This document shows positions 7,022-16,368 of a DNA stretch of 33,388 nt, in pieces (positions within the stretch are counted from its first letter, which is position 1; every line of letters starts with the position of its first letter). The notes beneath the pieces are model-generated. The model saw nothing but the letters and a program-made list of their open reading frames with translations. It made no database searches and was not told where the DNA came from. The position numbers were made by a program, and so were the translations under genes. The stretch is taken from positions 1-33,388 of the forward strand of contig JAFGED010000403.1 of assembly GCA_016931785.1 (NCBI GenBank), given 5' to 3'. The stretch comes from Anaerolineae bacterium (GTDB lineage: Bacteria > Chloroflexota > Anaerolineae > B4-G1).

Positions 7022-7435
7022 CTACTCTTCAACCAACTCCAGCAACGCCATCGGCGCGGCATCGCCCTTGCGCGGCCCCAACTTGTACATGCGCGTGTAA
7101 CCACCAGGACGGTCCATATAGCGCGGCGCAATCTCCTCAAAGAGCTTTTTCACAACGTCCACGCGCACTCCCTCGGCATCCGTCGCCCAGCGGGCCATGC
7201 GACCAGCCGCCAATCGGCGCGCATGCACACCCCGGCCGGAATCTTCTTCCCCTGCCGCCAGGCCTCGCTTGGCCAGCGTGATCAGTTTCTCCGCCTGCCC
7301 ACGGATAGCCCGAGCTTTCGCCTCGGTCGTCTCAATACGCCCACGATGGAACAACGCCGCCACCAAATTGCGGCGCAGGGCCGTACGATGACCGCAGGAG
7401 CGGCTTAGCTTTCTACCAGCGACGTGGTGTCGCAT
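7022..7435 (-). CDS. rplQ: 50S ribosomal protein L17
   Basis: The 137-residue protein has the L17 N-terminus MRHHVAGRKLSRSCGHRTAL and the block RNLVAALFHRGRIETTEAKARA, ending near GDAAPMALLELVEE. L17 lies near the peptide exit tunnel of the large subunit. Its ATG directly abuts the rpoA stop codon (TAAATG), so the two are translationally coupled. An internal stretch (EEDSGRGVHARRLAAGR) is a little longer than in compact L17 proteins. Confidence 0.97.
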   Translation of the reverse strand: MRHHVAGRKLSRSCGHRTALRRNLVAALFHRGRIETTEAKARAIRGQAEKLITLAKRGLAAGEEDSGRGVHARRLAAGRMARWATDAEGVRVDVVKKLFEEIAPRYMDRPGGYTRMYKLGPRKGDAAPMALLELVEE

Positions 7436-8380
7436 TTATCCACCTCCACCCTCAATCTCATCCAGGAACCCCCGCTCCTGAAGACAATCTCTCAACTCGT
7501 CCAACGATTTCTGGCCAAAGTTCCGGATAGTCAACAGTGTATCGTCTCCCAACGCTAACATCTCTAGCACTTCGCCCACACTGGTGATGCCAGTGCGTCT
7601 AAGCGCATTGAACACGCGCACGCTCAGATCGAGTTGCTCGATGGGCACCTCATAGATCTCGCGCGGCAGTCCTTCCTCCTCCTCGGCTGGCTCCTCTTCT
7701 TCAAGAGTGAGCCCGGCGACCAACCGCAGGTGAGCCACCAGATTGCGTGCAGCGTACTTGAGAGAATCCAAAGGCGCCATCCGCCCGTCGGTCCAGACCT
7801 CGACAGTCAAACTGTCATAATTGGTCATCTGGCCCACCCGCGCCCGCTCGACATCAAAAGCAACGCGGCGGACAGGGCTGAATATGGCGTCCACAGGCAG
7901 CTCGCCGATGGGCATCCGCCCGCGTTCGTCGGCTCGCATGTAGCCGCGGCCCTGCTCTACCGCAAACTCGATATCAAGACGGGTTTTGGCGGCGTCGACG
8001 GTGAAGAGATAGAGATCCGGATTCAGAATCTCGATCTCCGGCGGAGCTTTGATGTCGCCCGCGGTCACCGTGCCCGCGCCCTGTACCTGCAGGGACATGC
8101 GCATCGGCTCTTCACCATCCATCTTCAGGCGCAATTGCTTAACCTGAAGGATAACCTGCATCACATCTTCCCGCACACCCGGGATAGTTGCGTACTCGTG
8201 CGCAGTGTCAGAGATGCGGATCGAAACCACCGCTGCACCAGGCAGCGAAGAGAGCAACACCCTTCGGAGTGCATTGCCTAGCGTGACCCCGAAACCGCTC
8301 TCTAGCGGACCGATCACGAACCGGCCATAGGTCTGGGAAATTGCATCTGTCTCAACTTTTGGCAAAACTGGGACTGACAA
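7436..8380 (-). CDS. rpoA: DNA-directed RNA polymerase subunit alpha
   Basis: The protein has 314 residues. The N-terminal dimerisation domain (about 1-230) contains YGRFVIGPLESGFGVTLGNALRRVLLSSLPGAAV. An acidic linker (EEEEPAEEEE) follows. The C-terminal domain reads TGITSVGEVLEMLALGDD and RNFGQKSLDEL, the helices that bind UP-element DNA and activators. Translation starts with TTG at 8380; a strong GAGGAGG six bases upstream supports this start. The gene lies between rpsD and rplQ, the standard alpha-operon order. Confidence 0.98.
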   Translation of the reverse strand: MSVPVLPKVETDAISQTYGRFVIGPLESGFGVTLGNALRRVLLSSLPGAAVVSIRISDTAHEYATIPGVREDVMQVILQVKQLRLKMDGEEPMRMSLQVQGAGTVTAGDIKAPPEIEILNPDLYLFTVDAAKTRLDIEFAVEQGRGYMRADERGRMPIGELPVDAIFSPVRRVAFDVERARVGQMTNYDSLTVEVWTDGRMAPLDSLKYAARNLVAHLRLVAGLTLEEEEPAEEEEGLPREIYEVPIEQLDLSVRVFNALRRTGITSVGEVLEMLALGDDTLLTIRNFGQKSLDELRDCLQERGFLDEIEGGGG

Positions 8381-8442
8381 GCGTCGCCTCCTCTATATCC
8401 GGCTACCCTCTGATCGACATAAGGAACACGCCGTGAACACCC

Positions 8443-9084
8443 CTAGCGTGAATAATACTCTACAATTAACTGCTCGTCCACCGCCAAATCGATGTCTCCT
8501 CGCCCAGGCGTCTGCACCATTCGGGCCGTCATGTTCTTCACATCCAGGCTCAACCAGGTTGGCACCGCCCCCTCGTCCAACTGCTCTGCACGCTCCTTAA
8601 AGTACTCGCTCTTGCGGCTTCCCGCGCGCACCAAGACCGTGTCCTGGGGACGGACAATGTAAGATGGTACATGCGTGCGATGGCCGTTGACGACAAAGTG
8701 CCCATGCTGTACCAACTGGCGCGCCTGAACCCGCGAGTCGGCAAACCCCAACCGATAGACGACGTTGTCCAATCGGCTCTCTAAAAGCGCGAGCAGATTC
8801 TCGCCGGTAAGTCCCGACCGGCGCTCTGCCTCCCGGAAGTAACGCCTAAACTGGCGCTCTAGCACGCCATAAATACGCCGCACCTTTTGCTTTTCACGTA
8901 ACTGCAACGAATAGTCAGAAGGGCGACGGCGGCGAAACCGGGCCATCCGCCCATGCTCACCGGGCGGATAGTCACGTCCCTGCTCGAACGGGCACTTGGT
9001 CGAGAAACAACGATTGCCCTTCAAGAACAACTTTTCTCCTTCACGACGGCACAGCTTGCAAACCGGGCCGGTATATCTGGCCAT
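8443..9084 (-). CDS. rpsD: 30S ribosomal protein S4, zinc-binding form
   Basis: The 213-residue protein begins [20 protein letters not shown]. Four cysteines (C9, C12, C26, C31) form the zinc site of the C+ S4 paralogue. The S4 RNA-binding domain lies at about residues 100-165 ([29 protein letters not shown]). S4 is a primary 16S rRNA-binding assembly protein and in some bacteria represses its own operon. The gene lies between rpsK and rpoA. Confidence 0.98.
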   Translation of the reverse strand: MARYTGPVCKLCRREGEKLFLKGNRCFSTKCPFEQGRDYPPGEHGRMARFRRRRPSDYSLQLREKQKVRRIYGVLERQFRRYFREAERRSGLTGENLLALLESRLDNVVYRLGFADSRVQARQLVQHGHFVVNGHRTHVPSYIVRPQDTVLVRAGSRKSEYFKERAEQLDEGAVPTWLSLDVKNMTARMVQTPGRGDIDLAVDEQLIVEYYSR

Positions 9085-9121
9085 ACTTCTCTCCTAATTC
9101 TAATCCTCTGTATGTATCTGG

Positions 9122-9523
9122 CTACACCCGCCGCCTCTTGGGAGGGCGACAACCGTTATGCGGAATTGGGGTCACATCGGTGATAGAACGCACTTTCAAC
9201 CCCGTTGCCTGGATGGAACGAATCGCCGCTTCACGTCCCGGGCCGGGACCCTTCACGAAAACGTCCACCTCGACCATCCCTTCATCCATGGCCTTCCTGG
9301 CCACCTGCCGGGCGGCCTGTCCGGCGGCAAACGGCGTGCTCTTGCGCGACCCTTTGAACCCGACCATCCCGCCACTGGACCAGCCGAGCACGTTACCCTG
9401 CGGATCGGTGATGGTCACGATCGTGTTGTTGAAAGTCGCGTGGACGTGGGCCTGCCCTCGCGGCACGTTCTTCTTCACCCGGCGCTTTACGCGACGGCGA
9501 TCTGCTTCCTGTCTACGAGCCAT
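9122..9523 (-). CDS. rpsK: 30S ribosomal protein S11
   Basis: The 133-residue protein has a basic N-terminal tail, then [31 protein letters not shown] in which family residues are dense. It ends with [17 protein letters not shown], the conserved S11 C-terminus. S11 lines the E-site platform of the 30S subunit near the mRNA. GAGGAGG precedes the ATG at 9523. It sits 12 bases after the rpsM stop in the order rpsM-rpsK-rpsD. Confidence 0.98.
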   Translation of the reverse strand: MARRQEADRRRVKRRVKKNVPRGQAHVHATFNNTIVTITDPQGNVLGWSSGGMVGFKGSRKSTPFAAGQAARQVARKAMDEGMVEVDVFVKGPGPGREAAIRSIQATGLKVRSITDVTPIPHNGCRPPKRRRV

Positions 9524-9535
9524 TCATCCTCCTCA

Positions 9536-9925
9536 CTACTTCTTCTTCATTCCACGCCGACGGCCGCGACCTGCCACCGTCTTCTTGGGGCCGCGCTTCG
9601 TGCGCGCGTTGGTGCGCGTGCGCTGGCCGCGCGCAGGCAGATTGCGGCGGTGACGCAGCCCGCGGTAGCATCCGATGTCAATCAAGCGCCGAATGTTCTG
9701 TTGCACCTCGCGTCGCAGATCACCCTCGACCTGATACTCGCGGTCGATCACCTCACGCAGCGCAGCAACCTCCGCCTCCGTCAGGTCTTTGATCCGCGTA
9801 TCGGGGCTCACGCCGGCCTTTTCGAGAATCTCGCTGCTCATGGCGTGCCCAATACCATAGATGTACGTCAGTCCAACCTCTACCCGCTTATTTCGCGGTA
9901 AGTCTATACCGGCAATACGCGCCAT
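9536..9925 (-). CDS. rpsM: 30S ribosomal protein S13
   Basis: The 129-residue protein starts [26 protein letters not shown], the family signature. The helix-two-turn-helix [32 protein letters not shown]-like block follows (here ending [10 protein letters not shown]), and the tail is very basic ([11 protein letters not shown]). S13 sits in the 30S head and forms bridges to the 50S. GGAGAAG precedes the ATG. The gene follows rpmJ by 12 bases. Confidence 0.98.
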   Translation of the reverse strand: MARIAGIDLPRNKRVEVGLTYIYGIGHAMSSEILEKAGVSPDTRIKDLTEAEVAALREVIDREYQVEGDLRREVQQNIRRLIDIGCYRGLRHRRNLPARGQRTRTNARTKRGPKKTVAGRGRRRGMKKK

Positions 9926-9937
9926 ACGTCTTCTCCT

Positions 9938-10051
9938 CTATCCCTGTCGCTGCTTGTGCTTTGGATTCTCACAAATCACGCGCACCACACCACGCCGCCG
10001 AATGACCTTGCACTTTGGACAGCGCCGCTTCACAGAAGGCGATACTCTCAT
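9938..10051 (-). CDS. rpmJ: 50S ribosomal protein L36, zinc-binding form
   Basis: This 37-residue gene starts with ATG at 10051 and ends with TAG at 9938-9940. It begins [15 protein letters not shown] and ends [11 protein letters not shown]11, C14, C27 and H32 make the classic L36 zinc site. GGGGAGG lies nine bases before the ATG. It lies between map and rpsM. In many bacteria infA sits between map and rpmJ; here the 48-base gap leaves no room for it. Confidence 0.97.
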   Translation of the reverse strand: MRVSPSVKRRCPKCKVIRRRGVVRVICENPKHKQRQG

Positions 10052-10099
10052 TTTACCACACCTCCCCAAACTCACCTACAAATGTCAGGCTCTCTCGTA

Positions 10100-10867
10100 C
10101 TAGGCTTCCCGACGTGTCAAAATCTCTGCTTCACCATCAGTGATAGCGATCGTATGCTCGAAGTGAGCATTCAGTTTCCCATCACACGACACCACAGCCC
10201 AATGATCGTCCAGCGTCCGGACGTGCCGCGCGCCGACCAACACCATCGGTTCCAGCGCAATGGTCATTCCCTTGCGCAGGCGCACACCCTGTCCCCGGAG
10301 GCCATGGTTAGGCACCTGGGGCTCCTCGTGCATCTTCCGGCCGATACCGTGACCGGTGTACTCACGCACGACGTTGTACCCATGCCCCTCTACGTAAGCC
10401 TGAATGGCAGCGGATACATCGCCGGAGCGGTAGCCCGCCTTAGCAGCAGCGATACCTTCGTAGAGCGCAGCCTCAGTCACCTCCAACAGCCTCTGAGCAT
10501 CCGGGCTGATCTCTCCCACCGGCAGTGTGATCGCCGCATCCCCGTGGTAACCGTCCAGAATGGCCCCTACGTCTATACTGACAATATCCCCTTCTTGCAG
10601 CACCCGCGGGCCGGGAATGCCGTGCACCAGCTCCTCATTCACCGACGCGCAGATGCTGGCCGGGAAAGGATGCACACTGCCGGGGGGATACCCCAGAAAC
10701 GACGGGATCGCATTGTGCCCGCGGATGATCGACTCTGCTGTCTCGTTCAACATCGCCGTCGTCACGCCTGGCGCAACCTGTTCCCGCATCGTATCAAGCA
10801 CCTCGGCCACGACCTGGCCGGCACGGTGCATCTTTTTAATCTCGGCTGCTGACTTTAGGACGATCAA
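10100..10867 (-). CDS. map: Methionine aminopeptidase, type I
   Basis: The enzyme removes the initiator methionine from nascent proteins. The 255-residue protein has the five metal ligands of the family at D99, D110, H173, E206 and E237, and H82 in VHGIP at the active site. It lacks an N-terminal zinc/SH3 extension, so it is the short type Ia form. The start is TTG at 10867, because the preserved N-terminus IVLKSAAEIKKM matches the family and the next ATG would cut into it. The RBS is weak and the start lies two bases after the adk stop, so translation is probably coupled. Confidence 0.97.
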   Translation of the reverse strand: MIVLKSAAEIKKMHRAGQVVAEVLDTMREQVAPGVTTAMLNETAESIIRGHNAIPSFLGYPPGSVHPFPASICASVNEELVHGIPGPRVLQEGDIVSIDVGAILDGYHGDAAITLPVGEISPDAQRLLEVTEAALYEGIAAAKAGYRSGDVSAAIQAYVEGHGYNVVREYTGHGIGRKMHEEPQVPNHGLRGQGVRLRKGMTIALEPMVLVGARHVRTLDDHWAVVSCDGKLNAHFEHTIAITDGEAEILTRREA

Positions 10868-10869
10868 CG

Positions 10870-11529
10870 CTATTTCCCAGCCATTTCCAAGACCACTCGC
10901 AGGCTGGCCTGCACGGCCTCAATCGCCTGCTTGCCATCGACCTCGACCAACAAGCCCTTGGCGAAATAATACCCGATCAAGGGCGACGTCTCTTTATGGT
11001 ATGTGTAAAGCCGGTTGCGCACCGTCTCTGTATTATCATCATCCCGCTGATACAACTCGCCGCCGCAAACATCACACACACCCTCGACAGCGGGCGGGTT
11101 GAATACCAAGTTATACACAGCCCCGCAGTTCCGGCAAACCCGGCGGGCCGTCAGCCGCTTGACGATTTCCTCGTCCGCCACCTGAACCAGGGGCACGACC
11201 GTCACGCTTTGCCCGCGCTCAGATAGCGCGCCGTCCAACGCGGCAGCTTGGCTCAACGTCCGCGGGAAGCCATCCAAGATGACCCCCTCCTGGCAATCAG
11301 GCCGGCCGATGCGCTCGACCACCATACCCACCGTCACATCATCGGGCACGAGATCGCCGCGGTCCATGTATCCCTTGGCGAGCAATCCCAACTCCGTCTT
11401 CCGCCCTAGATGATCGCGGAAAAGATCCCCACTCGACACGTGAGGGATGTTCAGGTCTTTGGCCAGCAGCTTGGCCTGCGTCCCTTTCCCAGCGCCCGGC
11501 GGTCCCAGCATCACGACGAAAATACCCAT
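10870..11529 (-). CDS. adk: Adenylate kinase with zinc-binding lid
   Basis: The enzyme interconverts ATP + AMP and 2 ADP. The 219-residue protein shows the P-loop GPPGAGKGT (9-17), the AMP-binding SSGDLFRDH and LDGFPRT (86-91). The long lid carries four cysteines (C132, C135, C152, C155) that bind structural zinc, as in Gram-positive type adenylate kinases. It lies between secY and map, the standard order in many phyla outside Proteobacteria. Confidence 0.98.
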   Translation of the reverse strand: MGIFVVMLGPPGAGKGTQAKLLAKDLNIPHVSSGDLFRDHLGRKTELGLLAKGYMDRGDLVPDDVTVGMVVERIGRPDCQEGVILDGFPRTLSQAAALDGALSERGQSVTVVPLVQVADEEIVKRLTARRVCRNCGAVYNLVFNPPAVEGVCDVCGGELYQRDDDNTETVRNRLYTYHKETSPLIGYYFAKGLLVEVDGKQAIEAVQASLRVVLEMAGK

Positions 11530-11543
11530 GGCGTCGGCCTCTA

Positions 11544-12893
11544 TTAAATGAATCCCTCGTAGTGCCGCATCAAGAGCTGGGCTTCCAACTGGCGCATCGT
11601 ATCAAGCACCGTGCCGACTACGATGATCAAGCCAGAGGCCGTGATGAGCAGTGCGTTCGTCCGTATTTGGAGAGTACTATAAAGAACCACGTCCGTGACG
11701 AGAGGCAACACCGCCACAGCACCCAGGAATACCGCTCCCACCAACGTGATCCGCCTATAAACGGAGTTGATAAAGTCAGCCGTCTTTTTGCCCGGCCGGA
11801 TGCCCGGGATAAAGCCTCCCTGTCGCTTCAAGGCATTGGGCAGGTCCTGCTGCTGCACCATCACGTCGGTATAGAAATATGTGAAACCGACGACCGCAGC
11901 AAAATAGAGAGGGATATACCACGCACTCTGCCCCGGTGTAAAGAAGCTGATCACCCCACTGGCAAACTGCCCCACCGACTCGTTATTGACAAAGAACTGA
12001 GCCACGATCCCTGGAAAGGTCAGAATAGCCTGCGCGAAAATCAGCGGGATCATGCCGACCGTGTTGACCCGCAATGGGATGTGGGTGCTCCCACCGCCAT
12101 ACATCTTCATGCCCCGCATGCGCTTGCCATACTGCACCGGGATGCGCCGCTGCCCCTCCTGTACCACGACGATCACAAACATCGTGATAGCCATGATCGC
12201 CAGGATAATGCTCAACAACAACACGCTGATGCCCCCAGACGGGTCCTTATCCAACCCCTGAGACCAGAGAGAGACGATATTCTGCGGGACACCAGATACA
12301 ACACCACCAAAGATAATCAACGAAATACCGTTGCCAATACCTTGCTCCGAGATTAACTCGCCCAACCACATCGCGATCATCGTGCCTGCCACCATCGACA
12401 GCAAAACTGTGACGGTAGGCAGGATATTCTCCACCGCCGTAAAACCAAAGTTGGGCAAGATCTTGACACTGTACGACGAGTTGATGAGCTGAATCGATCC
12501 ATAGCTCTGCAACATCGATAGTGGAATAGTGACGTAATAGATGAGGCGGTTAAGCTTGCGCTGGCCCGATTCCCCCTCCGCCGCCAGACGCTCCAGCGCC
12601 GGAACGATAGGCTGTAACAGTTGGACGATGAGTTGAGCCGTGATGTAGGACTGCACACCGTTCGCCATCACCGAAAAGCGCTCGATCGCTCCGCCGGAAA
12701 GCATATTCAACACGTTAAAGAACTGGCCCGCCCCGGTAGTCTGCGCCAGGAAATCCGCCAGCGCTTCCTGATCCACCCCTGGCACAGGCAGCAAGATCAC
12801 CGCCAGCCGGTAGATAATGAGAATCAACACCGTGTAGAGCAACTTGCGCCGCAGATCGGGCAAAGTCAGCGCATTCCGCAGGGCCTGTATCAT
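11544..12893 (-). CDS. secY: Protein translocase subunit SecY
   Basis: SecY forms the membrane channel of the Sec translocon with SecE and SecG. The 449-residue protein starts MIQALRNALTLPDLRRKLLYT and has about ten hydrophobic segments. It keeps the plug/pore region GGAIERFSVMANGVQSYITAQLIVQLL and the cytoplasmic loop PVQYGKRMRG involved in ribosome and SecA contact. Also present is RPGKKTADFI in the next loop. GGGGGTG precedes the ATG. It follows rplO by 37 bases, the usual spc-operon position. Confidence 0.98.
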   Translation of the reverse strand: MIQALRNALTLPDLRRKLLYTVLILIIYRLAVILLPVPGVDQEALADFLAQTTGAGQFFNVLNMLSGGAIERFSVMANGVQSYITAQLIVQLLQPIVPALERLAAEGESGQRKLNRLIYYVTIPLSMLQSYGSIQLINSSYSVKILPNFGFTAVENILPTVTVLLSMVAGTMIAMWLGELISEQGIGNGISLIIFGGVVSGVPQNIVSLWSQGLDKDPSGGISVLLLSIILAIMAITMFVIVVVQEGQRRIPVQYGKRMRGMKMYGGGSTHIPLRVNTVGMIPLIFAQAILTFPGIVAQFFVNNESVGQFASGVISFFTPGQSAWYIPLYFAAVVGFTYFYTDVMVQQQDLPNALKRQGGFIPGIRPGKKTADFINSVYRRITLVGAVFLGAVAVLPLVTDVVLYSTLQIRTNALLITASGLIIVVGTVLDTMRQLEAQLLMRHYEGFI

Positions 12894-12930
12894 CGATTCA
12901 CCCCCAACCCGTCACTGATCGACAAACGTC

Positions 12931-13410
12931 CTACCGTGTCCGATAACCACCCCGCCGCCAGGGCAACTCCTCCACCGTACCCCCGGCGGCCTCGATCTTT
13001 TCCTTGGCGCTGACCGAGAAACGATGCGCCTTCACTTGCAGCGATTTGGTCAGCTCACCACGCCCCAAGATCACCACCAACTCGTCCGCGCTCTTGATGA
13101 TACCCGCGTCGACCAGAGCTTCCGGCGTGACCTCAGATCCTTTCCTGAAACCGGCCAGCCGCTCTATGTTCACCGGCGTGAACTCCACGCGCCACGGATC
13201 ACGGAACCCCACACCCCGTGCAAACGGGAGCTTGCGCACGAGTGGCAACTGACCGCCCTCAAAGTAGGGCTTGACGCCGCCACCGCTGCGCGCGTTTTGC
13301 CCCTTGATACCACGCCCGGCAGTCTTGCCCTGACCGGCCGCGGGGCCACGCCCCACACGCTTGCCCTTCTTGACCGCATTTTCAGCAGGCTTCAGATCGT
13401 GTAACTTCAC
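12931..13410 (-). CDS. rplO: 50S ribosomal protein L15
   Basis: The 159-residue protein begins VKLHDLKPAENAVKKGKRVGRG and carries the glycine-rich GQGKTAGRGIKGQNARSGGGVKPYFEGGQ segment that threads into 23S rRNA. The GTG start at 13410 is chosen because it restores the family N-terminus and is preceded by GGGGGAG directly after the rpmD stop. An upstream TTG at 13437 would overlap rpmD and is rejected. The start region is close enough to rpmD for coupled translation. Confidence 0.96.
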   Translation of the reverse strand: MKLHDLKPAENAVKKGKRVGRGPAAGQGKTAGRGIKGQNARSGGGVKPYFEGGQLPLVRKLPFARGVGFRDPWRVEFTPVNIERLAGFRKGSEVTPEALVDAGIIKSADELVVILGRGELTKSLQVKAHRFSVSAKEKIEAAGGTVEELPWRRGGYRTR

Positions 13411-13420
13411 CGCTCTCCCC

Positions 13421-13633
13421 CTACCCAACTTCCTCAACCATCACCAGGTGACTCACCTTGGCGACCATCCCGCGAACGGCAGGCGTATCCTTCTGCTCCA
13501 CCGACTGATGCATCCGGCGCAAACCCAGCGCCTGCAGCGTTCGCTTCTGTTTATATGACTGCCCGATCATGCTCTTGACCAGCGTGACGCGCAGACACTT
13601 TTCCTTCTTTTCAGCCTTTTTCGCGGCACTCAT
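13421..13633 (-). CDS. rpmD: 50S ribosomal protein L30
   Basis: The 70-residue protein has a lysine-rich extension (about residues 1-12, [11 protein letters not shown]) followed by the L30 fold: [30 protein letters not shown] and the tail [17 protein letters not shown]. The ATG at 13633 overlaps the rpsE stop as ATGA, and GGGAGA lies just upstream. L30 lies at the outer surface of the large subunit near 5S rRNA. Confidence 0.95.
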   Translation of the reverse strand: MSAAKKAEKKEKCLRVTLVKSMIGQSYKQKRTLQALGLRRMHQSVEQKDTPAVRGMVAKVSHLVMVEEVG

Positions 13634-14169
13634 TTCTCCCGCCTCCAGAACGGCATTACCTTGACCGCAGGCACGCCTCGTTCGCGAGCCATCTCCTCCA
13701 CACGGCGCAGCTGCCCCAGGGCATCCATCGTCGCCCGCACCACGTTCAGGACGTTGGAGCTGCCTCGCGACTTGGTGAGCACGTCGTGCACGCCCGCGGC
13801 CTCCAAGACGGCGCGAACGCCGCCTCCTGCGATCACGCCCGCGCCGGGAGCAGCGGGCTTGAGAAGCACATCTGCACCGCCGCAATGCCCGGTCACCTCG
13901 TGCGGAACCGTGGCCTGGACCAATGCGACGGGATGCATATCACGTCGCGCTCGCTCGGTCGCCTTGCGAATCGCGTCGGGCACGCCACGCGCCTTGCCGA
14001 CCCCAATCCCAACCTGACCACGGTTATCGCCCACCACCGCCGTTACGCGAAAGTTAAAGTGACGACCACCCTTGACGACCTTCGCAACTCGCGTGATGTC
14101 GATGACGCGCTCGTCCAGCTCATCTCGCTCTTCGAAAACCTCACGATCTCGTACGTTCCCTCTGGCCAT
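13630..14169 (-). CDS. rpsE: 30S ribosomal protein S5
   Basis: The 179-residue protein contains the S5 dsRNA-binding domain ([25 protein letters not shown]) and the C-terminal [29 protein letters not shown] block. S5 lines the mRNA entry site and affects decoding accuracy. The ATG at 14169 is preferred because GGAGG lies five bases upstream and the protein then starts [14 protein letters not shown] 33 bases upstream lies inside the end of rplR and is rejected. The stop overlaps the rpmD start. Confidence 0.97.
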   Translation of the reverse strand: MARGNVRDREVFEERDELDERVIDITRVAKVVKGGRHFNFRVTAVVGDNRGQVGIGVGKARGVPDAIRKATERARRDMHPVALVQATVPHEVTGHCGGADVLLKPAAPGAGVIAGGGVRAVLEAAGVHDVLTKSRGSSNVLNVVRATMDALGQLRRVEEMARERGVPAVKVMPFWRREK

Positions 14170-14179
14170 TCTGCCTCCG

Positions 14180-14545
14180 TTAAAACTCGAGCCCACTCTC
14201 ACGAGCCGCGTCCGCCAAGGCTTTCACACGACCGTGATACTTGTACCCACCCCGATCAAAGATCACCCGCTTGATACCCTGGCCCAGTGCGCGCTCTGCC
14301 AAAACCTTGCCTACCACGCGCGCCTGATCGGTCTTTGCCAGTCCCTTGAGCTGCTTCTTCACCTCCGGGTCAACAGTCGAAGCGGAAACCAGCGTGTGCC
14401 CCTTGCTGTCGTCAACCACCTGAGCATAGATATGGTGCAAACTACGAAATACGTTCAGCCGCGGGCGCTCCGGTGTGCCAACCACGTTCCTTCGCACACG
14501 CCTGTGTCGCCGCAGACGGCTCATTTGACGATCAATCTCTGGCAT
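14180..14545 (-). CDS. rplR: 50S ribosomal protein L18
   Basis: The 121-residue protein has the basic N-terminus [26 protein letters not shown], then [20 protein letters not shown] and the C-terminal [26 protein letters not shown], all typical of L18. It binds 5S rRNA in the central protuberance together with L5. GAGG lies about ten bases before the ATG. It sits between rplF and rpsE in the standard order. Confidence 0.97.
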   Translation of the reverse strand: MPEIDRQMSRLRRHRRVRRNVVGTPERPRLNVFRSLHHIYAQVVDDSKGHTLVSASTVDPEVKKQLKGLAKTDQARVVGKVLAERALGQGIKRVIFDRGGYKYHGRVKALADAARESGLEF

Positions 14546-14577
14546 AGTAAAAACCTCAACCTCAGCTTGTCAATACT

Positions 14578-15126
14578 CTAGGCAATCTTGCCAGCCTTGC
14601 CAGCCTTGTGCCGGACGTGCTCACCAACGTAGCGAATCCCCTTGCCCTTATAAGGCTCCGGCGGCCGCCAAGCGCGAATCTCCGCTGCTACCTGACCGAC
14701 CAACTCCTTATCGGCCCCATCCACCGTGATCACTTTTGTGCGGGAATCAACCTCGAACTTGATCCCCTCTGGCGGGGCGATGCGCACATTGTGAGAAAAA
14801 CCCAATTGCAGCAGCAAACTCTGATCACCCTGCAAATCGACCCGATACCCCACACCCTGCACTTCCAACTGCTTTTGGAAACCCTGCGTCACACCGATCA
14901 CCATGTTATTCAGCAGCGCCCGCGTCAAACCGTGCAGCGCCCTGTGATGCCGCTGATCGGTTGGGCGACGCACTAGCAACTGACCATCCTCGACCGCCAC
15001 CTCCATATCAGGGTGGAAATCACGAGAAAGGGTGCCCTTGGGCCCCTTGACTATCACATGGTTACCCTTGATATCAACACTCACTCCCTCTTGCAGAGAG
15101 ATAGGCATACGACCAATCCGTGACAT
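14578..15126 (-). CDS. rplF: 50S ribosomal protein L6
   Basis: The 182-residue protein starts MSRIGRMPISLQEGVSVDIKG and contains VKGPKGTLSRDFHPDM. The second L6 domain ends in KPYKGKGIRY-like sequence (EPYKGKGIRYVGE). L6 lies at the base of the stalk near the factor-binding centre contacted by EF-Tu and EF-G. The start at 15126 has GGAGG seven bases upstream. A 16-residue upstream extension would overlap rpsH and is rejected. Confidence 0.97.
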   Translation of the reverse strand: MSRIGRMPISLQEGVSVDIKGNHVIVKGPKGTLSRDFHPDMEVAVEDGQLLVRRPTDQRHHRALHGLTRALLNNMVIGVTQGFQKQLEVQGVGYRVDLQGDQSLLLQLGFSHNVRIAPPEGIKFEVDSRTKVITVDGADKELVGQVAAEIRAWRPPEPYKGKGIRYVGEHVRHKAGKAGKIA

Positions 15127-15139
15127 TACGCGCCTCCAC

Positions 15140-15547
15140 CTACCACACGTAGCACAGCACTTCGCCGCCCACACCCAGACGACGGGCTTGCTGACCAGTC
15201 AACACCCCCTTGGGCGTTGAGAGAATAGCGACCCCCATACCACTCCGCACCCACGGTATCTCCGAGACACGTGTGTACACACGCCGCCCGGGCATGCTCA
15301 CGCGCTTCAGCCCAGCGATGACCGGGTGACGATCTTTCCACTCACCAAAGTATTTGATCTTTATCATCAACTGTGGCTGGGGACGATCGGCCGTCACATG
15401 GTAATCTTCTATGAATCCCTCGTCCTTCAGAATCTTGGCGATCGCCACCTTGATCTTGGACGAAGGCATACTTACGCTCGAGTGATTCACCGCCTGCGCA
15501 TTGCGAATACGCGCTAACATATCGGCTATAGGATCGGATGTCGTCAT
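15140..15547 (-). CDS. rpsH: 30S ribosomal protein S8
   Basis: The 135-residue protein begins [19 protein letters not shown] and ends with [38 protein letters not shown], both clear S8 signatures. S8 binds helix 21 of 16S rRNA and represses the spc operon in E. coli. No matching leader structure was identified here. The gene has AGAGG upstream of the ATG at 15547 and lies between rpsN and rplF. Confidence 0.98.
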   Translation of the reverse strand: MTTSDPIADMLARIRNAQAVNHSSVSMPSSKIKVAIAKILKDEGFIEDYHVTADRPQPQLMIKIKYFGEWKDRHPVIAGLKRVSMPGRRVYTRVSEIPWVRSGMGVAILSTPKGVLTGQQARRLGVGGEVLCYVW

Positions 15548-15571
15548 CTGATAAGACCTCTTGTATTTTCC

Positions 15572-15754
15572 TTACCAACTCGATTTTACTACACCGGGGA
15601 TTTCTCCCCGCAAGGCCAGCTCGCGGAAACAAATGCGGCACATTTGAAAGCGGCGGATATAACCCCGCGGTCGGCCACATATCTTGCAGCGATTGCGCAC
15701 TTGCACCTTGTACTCACGTCGTGTCTCTCGAATTGGCATGCATGTTTTCGCCAT
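15572..15754 (-). CDS. rpsN: 30S ribosomal protein S14, zinc-binding short form
   Basis: The 60-residue protein is the short C+ (type Z) S14. C23, C26, C39 and C42 form the zinc knuckle within [20 protein letters not shown], and it ends with the family tail [16 protein letters not shown]. The ATG at 15754 is preceded by GGGGAAG. It lies between rplE and rpsH. Zinc forms of S14, S4, L24 and L36 all occur in this one operon. Confidence 0.97.
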   Translation of the reverse strand: MAKTCMPIRETRREYKVQVRNRCKICGRPRGYIRRFQMCRICFRELALRGEIPGVVKSSW

Positions 15755-15794
15755 ACTTTACTTCCCCTATTCCAGGTCACCAGTCTCCGCGAGG

Positions 15795-16340
15795 CTATTG
15801 GCCCCGACGGCGGAACGGCATCCCCAGCAACTCTAAAAGCCGCCGCCCTTCTTCATCCGTATTGGCAGTAGTCACAATACAGATCTCCATACCACGCACT
15901 TTGTCAATTGAATCGTAGCTGATCTCGGGAAACATCAACTGCTCGCGCAACCCAAGTGTAAAGTTCCCGTGCCCATCCAGAGTGTCAGAAACACCTCGGA
16001 AGTCACGCTGACGAGGCAAAGCCACGTTGCACAACCTGTCCAGAAACGCCCACATGCGCTCCCCACGCAGCGTTACCTTGACGCCGATTGCCCGCCCCTC
16101 GCGCAGTTTGAAACTGGCGATGGACTTGCGCGCCCGTGTGATCACCGGATGCTGTCCGGTGATAGTCGCCACATCCTGCACCGCGTGATCCAGGGCCTTG
16201 GCGTCATCCAATGCCTCACCCACCCCTACATTGACGACGATCTTTTGCAGGCGCGGTGCCTCCATGATATTCTGGTATCCGAATTCTTCTATCAACGCGG
16301 GCCGCGTTTCTTCGTAATAAAGCTTTTGCAGACGTTGCAT
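15795..16340 (-). CDS. rplE: 50S ribosomal protein L5
   Basis: The 181-residue protein shows [25 protein letters not shown] near the N-terminus, then [23 protein letters not shown] and the C-terminal [17 protein letters not shown]. These are standard L5 blocks. L5 binds 5S rRNA and contacts P-site tRNA. The ATG at 16340 has AGGAAGG upstream. Its neighbours rplX and rpsN are in the usual spc order. Confidence 0.98.
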   Translation of the reverse strand: MQRLQKLYYEETRPALIEEFGYQNIMEAPRLQKIVVNVGVGEALDDAKALDHAVQDVATITGQHPVITRARKSIASFKLREGRAIGVKVTLRGERMWAFLDRLCNVALPRQRDFRGVSDTLDGHGNFTLGLREQLMFPEISYDSIDKVRGMEICIVTTANTDEEGRRLLELLGMPFRRRGQ

Positions 16341-16368
16341 CAGTTCGCCTTCCTACCTTGACCTAAAT

